Positions 41,745 through 53,380 of a stretch of 64,000 nucleotides of DNA are shown here, piece by piece. The notes under the pieces are model-generated. The model ran no database searches. It was not told the DNA's origin and was given only the letters and a program-made list of their open reading frames with translations. The translations under genes and the position numbers were made by a program. Source of the DNA: Microvirga sesbaniae (GTDB lineage: Bacteria > Pseudomonadota > Alphaproteobacteria > Rhizobiales > Beijerinckiaceae); contig NZ_JAMXFJ010000003.1 in NCBI RefSeq assembly GCF_025460805.1, positions 182,518-246,517 on the forward strand. The letters run 5' to 3'. Each line of letters begins with the position of its first letter. Positions within the stretch are counted from its first letter, which is position 1.

Positions 41745-43805
41745 TCAGATATCCAGATCCGCCTCGTCCGCGAAGGCTGCGCGCTCCTGGATGAAGGCGA
41801 AGCGGGCCTCGGGCTTATTGCCCATCAGGCGCTCCACGGCGTCGCTGGCCTCCGGCTTGTCGTCCGCCTCCACGACGACCTTCAGCAGCAGGCGCTTCTT
41901 CGGGTCCATGGTGGTTTCCTTGAGCTGGCCGGGCAGCATCTCGCCGAGGCCCTTGAACCGGCCGATCTCGACCTTGCCGCTGCCCTTGAAGACCGTCTTC
42001 ATCAGCTTTTCCCGGTCCGCGTCGTCCCGGGCATAGGCCGATTTCGAGCCCTGGGTCAGCCGGTACAGGGGCGGGACCGCCAGGTACAGATGCCCGTCGT
42101 CGATGAGCTTCGGCATCTGCCGGTAGAAGAAGGTGATCAGCAGGGACGCGATATGGGCGCCGTCCACGTCCGCGTCGGTCATGATGACGACCTTCTCGTA
42201 GCGCAGGTCCGTGGACTTGTAGTGTGAGCCCGTCCCGCATCCCAGCGCCTGCACGAGATCGGAGAGCTGCTGGTTCTGGTGCAGCTTCTCACGCCCGGCC
42301 GAGGCCACGTTCAGGATCTTGCCGCGAAGGGGAAGCACCGCCTGGGTGGCGCGGTCCCGCGCCTGCTTGGCGGAGCCGCCCGCCGAATCGCCCTCGACGA
42401 TGAAGAGCTCGGAGCCCTTGGCGCCGGCATTCGAGCAGTCGGCGAGCTTGCCCGGCAGGCGCAGCTTGCGGGTGGCGGTCTTGCGGGCGACCTCCTTCTC
42501 CTGGCGGCGGCGCAGGCGCTCCTCCGCCCGGTCGATCACCCAGTCCAGCAGCTTGTTGGCCTGCTGCGGGGCCGCCGCGAGCCAATGGTCGAAGGTGTCG
42601 CGGATCGCGTTCTCGACGATGCGACCGGCCTCGACGGTGGCCAGCTTGTCCTTGGTCTGGCCCTGGAACTCGGGCTCGCGGATGAAGACCGACAGCATCG
42701 ACGCGCAGGTGGCCATCACGTCGTCGGTGGTCACCGCCGCCATGCGCTTGGACTGGCCGACGCGCTCCGCGTGCTCGCGCAGGGCGCGCAGGAGGGCGAT
42801 GCGAAGCCCATTCTCGTGGGTGCCGCCCTCGGGGGTCGGCACGGTGTTGCAGTAGGAGGTGGAGAACCCGTCCTCGTTCGCCATCCAGGCGACCGCCCAT
42901 TCCAGCGAGCCATGGCTGCCGGGCTTGGTGATCTTGCCGGCGAAGATCTGGTCGGTGACCAGCTCCTTGCCCTCGATGTCGTGGAGCAGGTAGTCCTTCA
43001 GGCCGTTCGGGAACTTGAAGGTGGCTTCCGCCGGTACGTTCTCCAGGCCTTCGATCAGGGACGGAGCGCATTTCCAGCGAATCTCCACGCCGCCGAAGAG
43101 ATAGGCCTTGGACCGGGCCATCTTGAACAGGCGGCGGGGCTGGAAGTGGGCCTCCTTGCCGAAGATCTGCCAGTCGGGCTTGAAGCGCACCTTCGTGCCG
43201 CGCCGGTTGAGCACGCGGCCCACGGTCTCGAGCTTGCCCTGGGGAAGGCCGCGGGCGAAGATCTGGCGGTACAGGGTCTGGCCGCGCGCCACCTCGACCT
43301 CGAGAATCTCGGACAGGGCGTTGACCACGGACACGCCGACGCCATGCAGACCGCCCGAGGTCTCGTAGACCTTCGAGTCGAACTTGCCGCCCGCGTGAAG
43401 GGTGGTCATGATGACTTCGAGGGCCGACTTCTTCGGAAATTTCGGGTGCGGGTCCACCGGGATGCCGCGCCCGTTGTCCGTCACGGACAGCCAGCCGCCT
43501 TCCTCCAGCTCCACCTCGATGAAGCTCGCATGTCCTGCGACCGCTTCGTCCATGGAGTTGTCGATCACCTCGGCGAAGAGGTGATGCAGGGCCTTCTCGT
43601 CCGTGCCGCCGATATACATGCCGGGACGGCGGCGGACGGGCTCGAGCCCCTCCAGCACCTCGATGGCCGAAGCGTCATAGCCGGCTTCCCCCGGCGTGCC
43701 CTGCTGGGGAGCGGGCCGGGACACCTTCACGGCGGCGTTGCGGGCCGAGGCAGGCGCCGCGCGCTTGGCGCTCGCGCCCCCGAAGAGATCGTCGTTGTCT
43801 GTCAT
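41745..43805 (-). CDS. parE: DNA topoisomerase IV subunit B
   Basis: 686 residues from the ATG at 43805 (MTDNDDLFGGAS). GHKL ATPase: EVIDNSMDEAVAG, TDNGRGIPVD, GGLHGVGVSVVNALS; TOPRIM: VEGDSAGGSAKQARDR and MTDADVDGAHI; zinc-free C-terminal GEMLPGQLKETTMDP. Length and the short linker favour ParE over GyrB (which is about 800 residues). With ParC it decatenates daughter chromosomes. The frame extending upstream to 43925 lacks similarity. Confidence 0.95.
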   Translation of the reverse strand: MTDNDDLFGGASAKRAAPASARNAAVKVSRPAPQQGTPGEAGYDASAIEVLEGLEPVRRRPGMYIGGTDEKALHHLFAEVIDNSMDEAVAGHASFIEVELEEGGWLSVTDNGRGIPVDPHPKFPKKSALEVIMTTLHAGGKFDSKVYETSGGLHGVGVSVVNALSEILEVEVARGQTLYRQIFARGLPQGKLETVGRVLNRRGTKVRFKPDWQIFGKEAHFQPRRLFKMARSKAYLFGGVEIRWKCAPSLIEGLENVPAEATFKFPNGLKDYLLHDIEGKELVTDQIFAGKITKPGSHGSLEWAVAWMANEDGFSTSYCNTVPTPEGGTHENGLRIALLRALREHAERVGQSKRMAAVTTDDVMATCASMLSVFIREPEFQGQTKDKLATVEAGRIVENAIRDTFDHWLAAAPQQANKLLDWVIDRAEERLRRRQEKEVARKTATRKLRLPGKLADCSNAGAKGSELFIVEGDSAGGSAKQARDRATQAVLPLRGKILNVASAGREKLHQNQQLSDLVQALGCGTGSHYKSTDLRYEKVVIMTDADVDGAHIASLLITFFYRQMPKLIDDGHLYLAVPPLYRLTQGSKSAYARDDADREKLMKTVFKGSGKVEIGRFKGLGEMLPGQLKETTMDPKKRLLLKVVVEADDKPEASDAVERLMGNKPEARFAFIQERAAFADEADLDI

Positions 43806-44049
43806 TGGGACCTTGGTCCGGGCTGATGATTCGCGTTTCTTTACACTATTTCTCATTCCGTTTTTATACGAGAACAAAACGGAAACGGGAAGGGCGGTCG
43901 GCACGAAAAGGGGACAAATGTTCAATCAGGTTAGGCCGTAAAGGTTACCAACGTTTGCCTCTAAAGAATGTCTTCCGGCTGTCATGCGGAACTGTTTAAA
44001 TTCCATTCACGTTGAATGGTTAAGCATGAGCTTAGCAGGAGAAACGGAC

Positions 44050-44238
44050 GTGACGACGCGGACGAGCTTGGGACCGGCGCAGAAGCTTCATTTGGACCGC
44101 GCGGCACGCAATGCCGGCGAGGCCTTCGCGTTCGACGAGCCGGATGTCACGCGCACGGCCCACCGCTCCTACGGGTCGAGCCTGATCTGGCTCTCCATGG
44201 CGGCCGTGGCCGTTCTGGGCCTCGGGCTCGTCTTCTAA
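44050..44238 (+). CDS. small single-span membrane protein
   Basis: 62 residues from a GTG at 44050 preceded at eight bases by AGGAG; an ATG at 44026 is an alternative. A soluble head (TTRTSLGPAQKLHLDRAARN), then a C-terminal membrane span ([18 protein letters not shown]). It is divergent from parE and convergent with the MgtC-like gene, with a four-base overlap of the stop codons. Function unknown. Confidence 0.6.
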   Translation: MTTRTSLGPAQKLHLDRAARNAGEAFAFDEPDVTRTAHRSYGSSLIWLSMAAVAVLGLGLVF

Positions 44239-44732
44239 TCGTCCTCATCGGCGTCTTCGCTCCGGCCGAAGACGCGGATCAGGATTTCCTCCATCCGCTT
44301 GCCGAACGTCAGAAGAAACAGGGTCACCAGGGTGCCCGTCACCGTGATGAACCAGGCGCCCAGGCCTGCCGTCACGCCGAGGCCCGCCGCAATCCAGACA
44401 GTCGCTGCCGTCGTCAAACCCTGCACCTGCATCTGGTCACGACCGCGGAGAATCGCGCCGGCGCCCAGAAAGCCTAGGCCGGTCATGATGCCTTGGACGA
44501 CGCGGCTGACCGCGTCCTGACCGAAGTGCAGGCCCTCATAGACCGAGCCGGACAGAATCACGAGGGCGGCCCCCAGGGCCACGAGGCCGAGCGTGCGCAT
44601 CCCGATCGGCTTGTTGTGGATGTCCCGGTTGATACCCACCACCATGCCGGCGATGGCTGCGCCGCACAGGCGCAGCATCATCTCGATCTGGTCGTCATAT
44701 TCGACCGACAGCCAGGACAGCCACTCCCGCAT
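44235..44732 (-). CDS. MgtC/SapB family membrane protein
   Basis: 165 residues from the ATG at 44732. Family blocks: [53 protein letters not shown] and [15 protein letters not shown]. Four or five membrane segments. MgtC-type proteins act in Mg2+ limitation and ATPase control; the C-terminal ACT-like domain of MgtC is absent, as in SapB. Its start lies five bases after the topA stop, so probably cotranscribed. Confidence 0.9.
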   Translation of the reverse strand: MREWLSWLSVEYDDQIEMMLRLCGAAIAGMVVGINRDIHNKPIGMRTLGLVALGAALVILSGSVYEGLHFGQDAVSRVVQGIMTGLGFLGAGAILRGRDQMQVQGLTTAATVWIAAGLGVTAGLGAWFITVTGTLVTLFLLTFGKRMEEILIRVFGRSEDADEDD

Positions 44733-44737
44733 CGGGA

Positions 44738-47446
44738 TCAGCCTGCCTTGGCGGTCTTCTTGGCCGGGGCCCTCTTGGCCGCCGGCGTCTTGGCCGCTGC
44801 CTTTTTCGCCGCCGTCTTGGGAGCGGCTTTCTTGGCCGCAGACTTCTTGGCCGCAGGTGCCTTGGCGGCCGCCTTCTTGGCCGGGGCCCTGCGGCCGCGG
44901 GCGGCCTTCTTCGACGGAGCGGCGGCGCGACGGACCTTCAGAAGCTCGACGGCCTCGTCCAGAGTCACCGCATCCTGGGCCATCGTCCGAGGCAGGGTGG
45001 CGTTGGTCTCGCCGTCGGTCACGTAGGGGCCGAAGCGTCCCGCCTTGACCACGATGGGCTTGCCGGATTCCGGATCGTCGCCCAGCGCCCGGCCAGGATC
45101 GCCCGCCCCGCGTCGGGCCCCTCCGCCGCCGCTCTCCTTGGTGACGATCAGGTCGATGGCGCGGTTGGCCCCGATCTCCAGCACGTCGTCGCCGGGCCCG
45201 AGATTGGCGTAGGTCTTGCCGTGCTGAACATAGGGCCCGTAGCGGCCGATGCTCGCCAGAATCGGTTCGCCCGATTCCGGATGGGTCGCCACCTGCCGCG
45301 GCAATGCCAGCAGCTTCAGGGCCTTCTCCAGATCGACGAGCGCCGGCGACAGGCCCTTGGGCAGGGACGAGCGCTTGGGCTTCTCGCCTTCGCCGAGCTG
45401 CACGAAGGGACCGAACCGACCGTCGCGCAGGGTGACGTCCAGACCCGTCTCGGGATCGGTGCCCAGCACCTTCACGCCAGGCTGCCCGCCGTTCTCCGAC
45501 GAGCCGTCGCCTTCGCCTTCCACGCCGCTGGCGGCAAGCTGTCGGGTGTACTTGCACTCCGGGTAGTTCGAGCAGCCGATGAAGGCGCCGAACTTGCCGA
45601 GCTTCAGCGAGAGCTGGCCGGTGCCGCAGGTCGGGCAGGTGCGCGGGTTGGATCCATCACCCTTGTCCGGAAAGATGTGCGGCCCGAGAAGCTCGTTGAG
45701 GGCATCGAGCACTTCCGTGGTGCGCAGCTCCTTGGTCCCGCCGATGGCGGCCGAGAAATCGCGCCAGAAGTCGCGCAGCACCTGCTTCCAGTCGATCTCC
45801 GAATTGGAGATCCGGTCGAGCTGCTCCTCGAGGTCCGCCGTGAAGTCGTATTCCACGTAACGGCGGAAGAAGCTTTCCAGGAACGCCGTGACGATCCGGC
45901 CCTTGTCCTCGGGCACGAGCCGCTTCTTCTCGATCCGCACGTATTCCCGGTCGCGCAGGGTCTGGAGCACGGCCGCGTAGGTCGAGGGGCGTCCGATGCC
46001 GAGCTCCTCCATGCGCTTCACGAGAGAGGCCTCCGAGTAGCGGGGCGGCGGCTCGGTGAAGTGCTGGGAGGCGTTGATCCGGCGGCGCTCCAGAGGATCG
46101 CCCGCCTTCATCGGGGGAAGACGTCCCTCGTCCTCGTCGCCCTCGTCGTCCTTGCTCTCGTTGTAGAGCGTGAGGAAGCCGTCGAACTTGATCACCTGGC
46201 CGGTGGCGCGAAGGTCGAGCTTGCGCGGCCCGACCCGGGCGGCGATGTCGGCCGTGGTGCGCTCGAGCTCGGCCGATTCCATCTGGCTCGCCACGGTGCG
46301 GGTCCAGATCAGGTCGTAGAGACGGGCCTGCTCGGGCTCCAGGTACTTGGCCACAGCCTTCGGCAGACGGCCCATGTCCGTCGGCCTGATGGCCTCGTGG
46401 GCCTCCTGGGCGTTCTTGGCCTTGGTCGAGTACTTGCGCGGGGCGCCGGGAACGTAGCGCTCGCCGTATTCCTTGCCGATCACCCGGCGGGCCGCCTGGA
46501 CGGCTTCGGGCGCCATGTCCACCCCGTCCGTTCGCATATAGGTGATGAGGCCGACCGTCTCGCCCCCGATATCGACGCCTTCGTAGAGACGCTGCGCGAT
46601 GCGCATGGTCTGGGCCGGCGCCAGGCCGAGCTTGCGGGAAGCCTCCTGCTGCAGGGTCGAGGTCGTGAAAGGCGGATACGGATGGCGCTTGGCCGGCTTG
46701 GCCTCGATGTTGGCCACCGAGAAGGTCGCCAGCTCCAGGTCCTTCTTGAAGGCTTCCGCGTCCTTGCCGTTGCCGATGTCGAGGCGCTGGATCTTCTTGC
46801 CGTCGGCGCCGACGAGCCGCGCGTCGAACACTCCGCCGTCCTTCGTCGCCAAGGTGGCGATCAGCGACCAGTATTCCCTGGGCTTGAAGGTCTCGATCTC
46901 GAGTTCCCGGTCGCAGACGAGGCGCAGGGCCACCGACTGCACGCGGCCGGCCGAGCGGGCCCCCGGCAGCTTGCGCCAGAGGACCGGCGAGAGGGTGAAT
47001 CCCACGAGGTAGTCCAGGGCCCGGCGGGCCAGATAGGCGTCGACGAGCGCTTGGTCGATCTCCCGCGGCTGGCGCAGGGCGGCCTGGACGGCATCCTTGG
47101 TGATGGCGTTGAAGGTCACCCGCTCGACGGGCAGGTCCTTGAGGGCGCGCTTCTCGCGCAGGGCTTCCAGGACGTGCCAGGAAATGGCCTCGCCCTCGCG
47201 GTCGGGGTCGGTGGCCAGGATGAGCTTCTCGGCCCCCTTGATCGCCTTGGCGATATCGGAGACGCGCTTCGAGCCCCGGTCTTCGAGCGTCCAGATCATG
47301 CGGAAATCGGCATCCGGGTCGACCGAGCCGTCCTTGGCGGGCAGATCGCGGATATGCCCGAAGGAGGCCAGGACCTCGTAATCCTTGCCGAGATATTTGT
47401 TGATCGTCTTGGCCTTCGCAGGCGACTCGACGACGAGGACTTTCAT
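44738..47446 (-). CDS. topA: DNA topoisomerase I
   Basis: 902 residues. [22 protein letters not shown], acidic [14 protein letters not shown], active-site Tyr in ITYMRTDG, and a C4 zinc finger (CPTCGTGQL then GCSNYPEC). After the topoisomerase C-terminal domains ([20 protein letters not shown] repeats) comes a Lys/Ala-rich tail of about 55 residues that binds DNA non-specifically, common in alphaproteobacteria. Relaxes negative supercoils. It is preceded by an intergenic gap and followed by the MgtC gene. Confidence 0.97.
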   Translation of the reverse strand: MKVLVVESPAKAKTINKYLGKDYEVLASFGHIRDLPAKDGSVDPDADFRMIWTLEDRGSKRVSDIAKAIKGAEKLILATDPDREGEAISWHVLEALREKRALKDLPVERVTFNAITKDAVQAALRQPREIDQALVDAYLARRALDYLVGFTLSPVLWRKLPGARSAGRVQSVALRLVCDRELEIETFKPREYWSLIATLATKDGGVFDARLVGADGKKIQRLDIGNGKDAEAFKKDLELATFSVANIEAKPAKRHPYPPFTTSTLQQEASRKLGLAPAQTMRIAQRLYEGVDIGGETVGLITYMRTDGVDMAPEAVQAARRVIGKEYGERYVPGAPRKYSTKAKNAQEAHEAIRPTDMGRLPKAVAKYLEPEQARLYDLIWTRTVASQMESAELERTTADIAARVGPRKLDLRATGQVIKFDGFLTLYNESKDDEGDEDEGRLPPMKAGDPLERRRINASQHFTEPPPRYSEASLVKRMEELGIGRPSTYAAVLQTLRDREYVRIEKKRLVPEDKGRIVTAFLESFFRRYVEYDFTADLEEQLDRISNSEIDWKQVLRDFWRDFSAAIGGTKELRTTEVLDALNELLGPHIFPDKGDGSNPRTCPTCGTGQLSLKLGKFGAFIGCSNYPECKYTRQLAASGVEGEGDGSSENGGQPGVKVLGTDPETGLDVTLRDGRFGPFVQLGEGEKPKRSSLPKGLSPALVDLEKALKLLALPRQVATHPESGEPILASIGRYGPYVQHGKTYANLGPGDDVLEIGANRAIDLIVTKESGGGGARRGAGDPGRALGDDPESGKPIVVKAGRFGPYVTDGETNATLPRTMAQDAVTLDEAVELLKVRRAAAPSKKAARGRRAPAKKAAAKAPAAKKSAAKKAAPKTAAKKAAAKTPAAKRAPAKKTAKAG

Positions 47447-47583
47447 GAACGACTTCCTAAAAGCGGGAGCAGGCGGATGCCCTGTCTCCAGGGCAGATGC
47501 GCCGGTCAGCCCTTGGCCAGCGCAGGGCGGGATAAGTGGTAGATGATCGCCGACAAGTCAAATCGGACTTGTACGGATGTTTC

Positions 47584-49218
47584 CTATATGGCCACGAATG
47601 CCCGCTCCAGCAAGGGATTCACCGCTCCTCCCAGGTCGTTGGCGCCGATCATCCGCGACGGAACGGCAAGGCGGGTCAGGGCATAGACCTCGGCGATGTC
47701 CGGCGGTGCGGACCGGGTCAGGGCCGCGGCGGCGGCCAGGACGAAAAGCCGTTCGGCCACGAATCTGGCCTTCGCCTCCGCGTCGGTGGATTGCAGGGCC
47801 AGGACGATGTCCCGGGCCGCATCCGAGGCGCCCGGAAGATCGCCGGCATCCTTCATCAGGCGCTCGAGAACGGAGGCGGCGACCTCGGGCTCCCGGTTCT
47901 CGGCGCGCAGGATGTCGAGGGCGATCACGTTGCCGGAGCCCTCCCAGATCGCGTTGACCGGCGCCTCGCGATACAGCCGGGGCAGGGCGCTCTCCTCCAC
48001 GTAGCCGTTGCCGCCGAGGCACTCCATCGCCTCGTAGAGGAGCCGCGGGGCAGCCTTGCAGATGCCGAACTTGGCCGCCGGGGTCACCAGACGGGCAAAG
48101 GCGGCCTCGCGGCCGTCCGCCTGCCGGAGGTCGAAGCTGTCGGCCACCCGCAATGCGAGGGCCGTCATGGCCTCGCTCTCCAGGGCGAGGTCGGCGAGCA
48201 CCATGCGCATGGCCGGCTGGTCGACGAGCCGCTTCTGGAACACGCTGCGGTGCCGGACGTGGTGGGCGGCAAGGGCCAGTCCCATCCGGACGAGCCCGGC
48301 CGAGGCCACGGCACAATCGAGCCGGGTCAGCTGCACCATGTCGATGATGGTGCGCACCCCGCGACCCTCCTCGCCGATCCGCCAGCCGAAGGCCTCCTGG
48401 AACTCGACCTCGGAGGAGGCGTTCGAGCGGTTCCCGAGCTTGTCCTTCAGCCGTTGCAGCCGCAGGGCGTTGAGGGAGCCGTCAGGCCGGAAGCGGGGGG
48501 CGAGGAAGCAGGTGAGCCCGCCGGGCGCCTGGGCGAGCACGAGGAAGGCGTCGCACATGGGGGCAGACATGAACCACTTGTGACCGGTCAGCTCGTATTC
48601 GTCTCCGGCTTTGGGTTCGGCGCGGGTCGTGTTCGCCCGGACGTCGGTGCCGCCCTGCTTCTCGGTCATGCCCATGCCAAGCGTGACGGCCTGCTTCTCC
48701 CAAAAGGGGATGAAGCGGGAATCGTATGCGCGCGAGCGGATTTTCGGCAGCCACTCGGCGAGCCGGTTCGGCGAGGCGGCGAGCGCCGCGACCGACGCAT
48801 GGGTCATGGTGATGGGGCAGACATGCCCGCTCTCGACGCCTGCCGCCGTATGGAGCCGCGCGGCCCGCGCCACATGGGCATGGCCGGTCCGCGGCTCGTC
48901 CCAGGTCGAGGCGTGCAGGCCGTCCTCCATGCTGGCCCGCATGAGCAGGTGATAGGCCGGGTGGAACTCCACCGCGTCGATCCGGTAGCCCCGCGAATCA
49001 TGGGTGTGCAGCTTGGGCGGGTTCTCGTTGGCGAGCCGGCCGATGTCGAGCCGCTCCGCCGATCCCCAGGCCGCGCCGAAGTCCAGGAGCCGCTCTCCCT
49101 CCATTGCGACGCCGCTGGCCGTCAGGGCGTCGAGCAGGGGCCGGTTGGCGGCGATCAGGTTCACGTCGCCGAACGGGGGCGGCTGATTGATGACGTCGTG
49201 GGTCTCGAACGCGTGCAT
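47584..49218 (-). CDS. aidB: AidB-like acyl-CoA dehydrogenase
   Basis: 544 residues, longer than typical acyl-CoA dehydrogenases, as in AidB. N-terminal AidB domain (NQPPPFGDVNLIAANRPLL), then FAD-binding blocks LGMGMTEKQGGTDVRANTT, KWFMSAPMCDAFLVLAQAPG, and LYEAMECLGGNGYVEESALP, and a C-terminal helical domain. E. coli AidB is induced by alkylating agents and binds DNA; its substrate is uncertain. Divergent from pyrB. Confidence 0.92.
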   Translation of the reverse strand: MHAFETHDVINQPPPFGDVNLIAANRPLLDALTASGVAMEGERLLDFGAAWGSAERLDIGRLANENPPKLHTHDSRGYRIDAVEFHPAYHLLMRASMEDGLHASTWDEPRTGHAHVARAARLHTAAGVESGHVCPITMTHASVAALAASPNRLAEWLPKIRSRAYDSRFIPFWEKQAVTLGMGMTEKQGGTDVRANTTRAEPKAGDEYELTGHKWFMSAPMCDAFLVLAQAPGGLTCFLAPRFRPDGSLNALRLQRLKDKLGNRSNASSEVEFQEAFGWRIGEEGRGVRTIIDMVQLTRLDCAVASAGLVRMGLALAAHHVRHRSVFQKRLVDQPAMRMVLADLALESEAMTALALRVADSFDLRQADGREAAFARLVTPAAKFGICKAAPRLLYEAMECLGGNGYVEESALPRLYREAPVNAIWEGSGNVIALDILRAENREPEVAASVLERLMKDAGDLPGASDAARDIVLALQSTDAEAKARFVAERLFVLAAAAALTRSAPPDIAEVYALTRLAVPSRMIGANDLGGAVNPLLERAFVAI

Positions 49219-49327
49219 GGTGACCGCCCTTCAGCACAATCCCTGATGATTCTAGGGTTGAAGCGCGTCCCGCGTAGAGACCCTGCTTGCGGCGGTTTCC
49301 CGGAGCGCCTATAGCCATCGCTTTAAG

Positions 49328-50275
49328 ATGACTGACGCCCCCCGATCCGTTTTTCCCCACCGGCATCTCCTCGGCATCGAGGGGCTGTCTCCCCTGGACA
49401 TTCAGGCGCTGCTCGATCTGGCCGACGAACAGGTCGAGGTGAGCCGCCAGATCGAGAAGAGCAAGTCGACCCTCAGGGGCCGGACGCAGATCAACCTGTT
49501 CTTCGAGGCCTCCACCCGCACCCAATCGTCCTTCGAGATCGCCGGCAAGCGGCTGGGCGCCGACGTGATGAACATGCAGGTGGGCTCATCCTCGGTGAAG
49601 AAGGGCGAGACCCTCATCGACACGGCCGTGACCCTGAACGCCATGCGGCCCGACATCATCGTCGTGCGCCACCATGCGGCCGGCGCGGTGCATCTTCTCG
49701 CCCAGAAGGTGGATTGCGCGGTGGTCAATGCGGGCGACGGCGCCCACGAGCATCCGACGCAAGCTCTGCTCGACGCTCTCACGATCCGCCGCAACAAGGG
49801 ACGGATCGAAGGCCTGACCGTGGCGATCTGCGGCGACATCCTGCATTCCCGCGTCGCCCGCTCCAACATGATCCTGCTCGCCGCCATGGGCGCGCGGGTG
49901 CGCCTCGTGGCGCCCTCGACCCTGCTGCCGCCCGGGATCGCCCGGCTCGGGTTCGAAACCTTCACCAGCATGGAGAAGGGGCTCAAGGATGCGGACATCG
50001 TCATGATGCTGCGCCTGCAGCGCGAGCGCATGAACGGGTCCTTCGTCCCCTCCGTGAAGGAGTATTTCCGCTTCTACGGCCTCGATCAGGAAAAGCTTGC
50101 CTTCGCGAAGCCCGATGCGCTGGTGATGCATCCCGGCCCCATGAACCGGGGCGTGGAGATCTCGTCGGACGTCGCGGACGGCGCGCAGTCGCTCATCCGC
50201 GAGCAGGTCGAAATGGGCGTCGCCGTGCGCATGGCGGTGCTGGAGGCTCTGGCGAGCCATCTGCCGAACCGGTGA
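49328..50275 (+). CDS. pyrB: aspartate carbamoyltransferase catalytic subunit
   Basis: 315 residues. Carbamoyl-phosphate loop [12 protein letters not shown] (59-70), the 80s loop [25 protein letters not shown] and the final [11 protein letters not shown] are all intact. Catalyses carbamoyl phosphate + aspartate to carbamoyl aspartate in pyrimidine synthesis. No regulatory pyrI nearby; instead pyrX follows eight bases later, a pair known to form a dodecamer. Confidence 0.96.
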   Translation: MTDAPRSVFPHRHLLGIEGLSPLDIQALLDLADEQVEVSRQIEKSKSTLRGRTQINLFFEASTRTQSSFEIAGKRLGADVMNMQVGSSSVKKGETLIDTAVTLNAMRPDIIVVRHHAAGAVHLLAQKVDCAVVNAGDGAHEHPTQALLDALTIRRNKGRIEGLTVAICGDILHSRVARSNMILLAAMGARVRLVAPSTLLPPGIARLGFETFTSMEKGLKDADIVMMLRLQRERMNGSFVPSVKEYFRFYGLDQEKLAFAKPDALVMHPGPMNRGVEISSDVADGAQSLIREQVEMGVAVRMAVLEALASHLPNR

Positions 50276-50283
50276 GGCGCGTC

Positions 50284-51576
50284 ATGAGCAACCAACCCGT
50301 CCTCTTCAAGAACGCCCGTCTCATCGATCCCGCCCGCGACCGCGAAGAGCGGGGAGGCGTGCTGGTGCGCGATGGCCTCATCCAGGCGGTCGGACCGCAG
50401 GTGAGCGAGGCTTCCGACGCGCAGGTGATCGATTGCGGCGGGCAGGTGCTGGCCCCTGGCCTCATCGACATGCGCGCCTTCATCGGCGAACCCGGAGGGC
50501 CGTACCGCGAGACGCTCAAGAGCGCCGGCGAGGCGGCGGCGGCCGGCGGCGTGACCACGGTCGTGTCCATGCCCGACACCAGCCCTGCGCTCGACGATCC
50601 GGCCGTCATCGACTTCATCGTGCGCCGCGCACGGGACACCTCCATGGTCAATATCCGCCCCGCGGCGGCGCTGACGAAAGGGCTCGAGGGGCGGGAGATG
50701 GTCGAGATCGGCCGCCTCAGGGAGGCCGGCGCGATCGCTTTCACGGACGGTGCCCGCTCGGTCACGAACGCCCAGGTGATGCGGCGGGCCCTCACCTATG
50801 CGGGCGATTTCGACGCGCTGATCATCCATCACGTCGAGGATCCCGACCTCGTCGGGCAGGGAGTGATGAACGAGGGCGAGTTCGCCTCGCGGCTGGGGCT
50901 CCCGGGCATCCCGCGGGAGGCCGAGACGGTGATGCTCGAACGTGACGTCCGGCTCGTGCGCCTCACGGGCGGGCGTTACCACGCGGCGATGATCTCCTGC
51001 GCCGATTCGGCCGAGATCATGCGCCATGCGAAGGATCGGGGGCTGCCGGTGACCTGCGGGGTCTCGATCAACCATCTGGCGCTCAACGAGAACGATATCG
51101 GCGATTACCGCACCTTCCTGAAGCTCTCGCCGCCCCTGCGCCACGAGGACGACCGCCAGGCCGTGATCGACGCCCTGGCCGACGGGACCGTCGACGTGAT
51201 CGTCTCCGACCACAATCCACAGGATGTGGAAAACAAGAGGCTGCCCTTCGCCGAGGCGGCCGACGGGGCCGTGGGGCTGGAAACGCTGCTCTCGGCGGCC
51301 CTTCGGCTCGTCCATTCGGGCCGGCTTTCCCTTCCGAGGCTGCTGCGGGCCATGTCCTTGCGGCCCGCTGAAATCCTGGGGCTTCCGTCCGGCCGGCTTT
51401 CGGCGGGCGCTCCGGCCGATCTGTTCGTCTTCGATCCGGACGCGCCCTACGTGCTCGACAAGCGCCACCTCAGGTCCCTGTCCAAGAACACACCCTTCGA
51501 CGAGGCGCGGCTGGAGGGGCAGGTCTCGACCACGATGGTTGGGGGCAGGGTGGTCTTTCGGCGCGATACGATGTAA
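50284..51576 (+). CDS. pyrX: dihydroorotase-like PyrX (probably non-catalytic)
   Basis: 430 residues of the dihydroorotase family. The metal-binding HxH of active enzymes is missing: the usual DPHVHLREPG reads [11 protein letters not shown] (61-71). [15 protein letters not shown] is present near residue 305. Known PyrC'/PyrX proteins are inactive scaffolds needed by PyrB; another PyrC is then expected elsewhere in the genome. The gene is followed ten bases later by plsY. Confidence 0.92.
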   Translation: MSNQPVLFKNARLIDPARDREERGGVLVRDGLIQAVGPQVSEASDAQVIDCGGQVLAPGLIDMRAFIGEPGGPYRETLKSAGEAAAAGGVTTVVSMPDTSPALDDPAVIDFIVRRARDTSMVNIRPAAALTKGLEGREMVEIGRLREAGAIAFTDGARSVTNAQVMRRALTYAGDFDALIIHHVEDPDLVGQGVMNEGEFASRLGLPGIPREAETVMLERDVRLVRLTGGRYHAAMISCADSAEIMRHAKDRGLPVTCGVSINHLALNENDIGDYRTFLKLSPPLRHEDDRQAVIDALADGTVDVIVSDHNPQDVENKRLPFAEAADGAVGLETLLSAALRLVHSGRLSLPRLLRAMSLRPAEILGLPSGRLSAGAPADLFVFDPDAPYVLDKRHLRSLSKNTPFDEARLEGQVSTTMVGGRVVFRRDTM

Positions 51577-51586
51577 CGAGAAGAGA

Positions 51587-52189
51587 ATGTCCGACGAAGT
51601 CAACCTCCTCCACCTGCTGGCCGCCCTGCTCTTCGGCTATCTTCTGGGCTCGATTCCGTTCGGCCTGATCTTCACCCGCATGGCCGGCCTGGGCGACGTG
51701 CGCAAGATCGGCTCCGGGAATATCGGCGCCACCAACGTGCTGCGCACGGGCCGCAAGGGTCTCGCCGCGGCGACGCTCGTAGCCGACGCCCTCAAGGGCA
51801 CGGTCCCGGTGGTGATCGCCGCGCAGTGGGGGCCGCAATTTGCGACGGTCGCCGCCCTCGGCGCCTTTCTGGGCCACCTTTTTCCCGTCTGGCTCGGGTT
51901 CAAGGGCGGCAAGGGCGTGGCCACCTTCATCGGCGTGCTGATCGGCCTGAAGCCGCTGGCGGCGCTCATCTTCTGCCTGATCTGGCTCGGAGTGGCATTC
52001 GCCTCCAAGTACTCCTCGCTCTCCGCTCTGATCGCCAGCGCGGCCACCCCGATCGTCCTGTGGCTGCTGGGCGAGCCCGGCATGGCCGGGATGGCGGTCA
52101 TCCTCGTGGCGCTGCTGTGGTGGAAGCACAGCCAGAACATCAGCCGCCTTCTGGCCGGGACAGAAGGCAAGATCGGCCAGAAGGGATAA
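51587..52189 (+). CDS. plsY: glycerol-3-phosphate acyltransferase PlsY
   Basis: 200 residues with five membrane segments. Motif 1 GSIPFGLI, motif 2 [16 protein letters not shown], and motif 3 FKGGKGVAT are intact. Transfers acyl from acyl phosphate to glycerol 3-phosphate, the first step of phospholipid synthesis, at the inner membrane. Start has GAGAAG upstream. dprA begins three bases later. Confidence 0.95.
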   Translation: MSDEVNLLHLLAALLFGYLLGSIPFGLIFTRMAGLGDVRKIGSGNIGATNVLRTGRKGLAAATLVADALKGTVPVVIAAQWGPQFATVAALGAFLGHLFPVWLGFKGGKGVATFIGVLIGLKPLAALIFCLIWLGVAFASKYSSLSALIASAATPIVLWLLGEPGMAGMAVILVALLWWKHSQNISRLLAGTEGKIGQKG

Positions 52190-52192
52190 CCC

Positions 52193-53380
52193 ATGATTCT
52201 CACGGATGAGCAGCGGCTCGATTGGCTTCGCCTCATCCGCTCAGAGAAGGTCGGACCGCGCACCTTCCGCGCGCTGATCAACCAATACGGGGGCGCCGCC
52301 GGCGCCCTGGAGGCCTTGCCCGATCTCGGACGTCGCAGCGGAAGCCCGGGCCTGAAGGTCTGCACCCGGGCGGAGGCCGAGACGGAGATGGCCGGGGCGG
52401 CGCGCCTCGGCGTCCGCTTCATCGCCATGGGCGAGCCCGATTACCCGAAGACCCTTCAGGCCGTGGATACCGCGCCGCCGCTGATTGCGCTCCGGGGTTC
52501 GGCCGGGATTCTGGCCAAACCTTCGGTCGCCGTCGTGGGATCGCGCAACGCGTCCGCGTCGGGCCTCACCTTCGCTGAGCGCCTGGCGCGGCAGCTCGGC
52601 GAAGCCGGCTATTCGGTCGTGTCGGGCCTGGCGCGCGGCGTCGACACGAGGGCCCACAGGGCGAGCCTGGCAACCGGCACCGTCGCGGTGCTGGCCGGCG
52701 GACATGACCGGATCTACCCGGTTCAGAACGCACCGCTCGTCGAGTCCATCGTGGAGCAGGGCGGGGCCGTGCTCTCCGAGATGCCCATGGATTGGGAGCC
52801 TCGCGGGCGGGACTTTCCGCGCCGCAACCGGATCGTGTCGGGCCTCTGCTACGGCGTGGTGGTCGTCGAGGCGGCGCGGCGCTCGGGTTCTCTTATCACG
52901 GCCCGGTTCGCCCTGGAGCAGGGACGCGAGGTCTTCGCCGTGCCGGGTTCACCCCTCGATCCCCGCGCGGAGGGAACGAACGATCTGATCCGCGAAGGTG
53001 CCACCCTGTGCGCCAGCGTCGAGCATGTGACGAGCGTCCTGGAGCCGCTGATCGCATCCGGCCCCCGCCTCGATCAAGGTGCGGAGGAGCCGATCCATGT
53101 CCTCGGTTCGGAAGAGCTCTGGGACGAGCTGGATCTTCCCGACGTCCTCCGAGCGCCCGTGCGCCCGATCATGCCCGAGGCCGGGGCGGACGATGCAACC
53201 GGTGACGTCCAGTCCGACCTGGTGGCGTTTCTCGGCCCTTCGCCGGTGACGGTTGACGATCTGGTCCGGCAATCCGGCCTGTCGATCCGCAACGTTCAGA
53301 TGGCTCTCCTGGAACTTGAGATCGCCGGACGGCTCGAGCGGCACGGCGGCAACGCGGTCTCGTTGATCGCCAGCCCCTAG
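52193..53380 (+). CDS. dprA: DNA-processing protein DprA
   Basis: 395 residues. A SAM-like N-domain, the Rossmann core ([47 protein letters not shown] and [11 protein letters not shown]) and a C-terminal winged helix ([20 protein letters not shown]). Binds incoming single-stranded DNA and loads RecA during transformation. The TAG stop at 53,378 is also the first three bases of a family 1 repeat. Confidence 0.96.
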   Translation: MILTDEQRLDWLRLIRSEKVGPRTFRALINQYGGAAGALEALPDLGRRSGSPGLKVCTRAEAETEMAGAARLGVRFIAMGEPDYPKTLQAVDTAPPLIALRGSAGILAKPSVAVVGSRNASASGLTFAERLARQLGEAGYSVVSGLARGVDTRAHRASLATGTVAVLAGGHDRIYPVQNAPLVESIVEQGGAVLSEMPMDWEPRGRDFPRRNRIVSGLCYGVVVVEAARRSGSLITARFALEQGREVFAVPGSPLDPRAEGTNDLIREGATLCASVEHVTSVLEPLIASGPRLDQGAEEPIHVLGSEELWDELDLPDVLRAPVRPIMPEAGADDATGDVQSDLVAFLGPSPVTVDDLVRQSGLSIRNVQMALLELEIAGRLERHGGNAVSLIASP

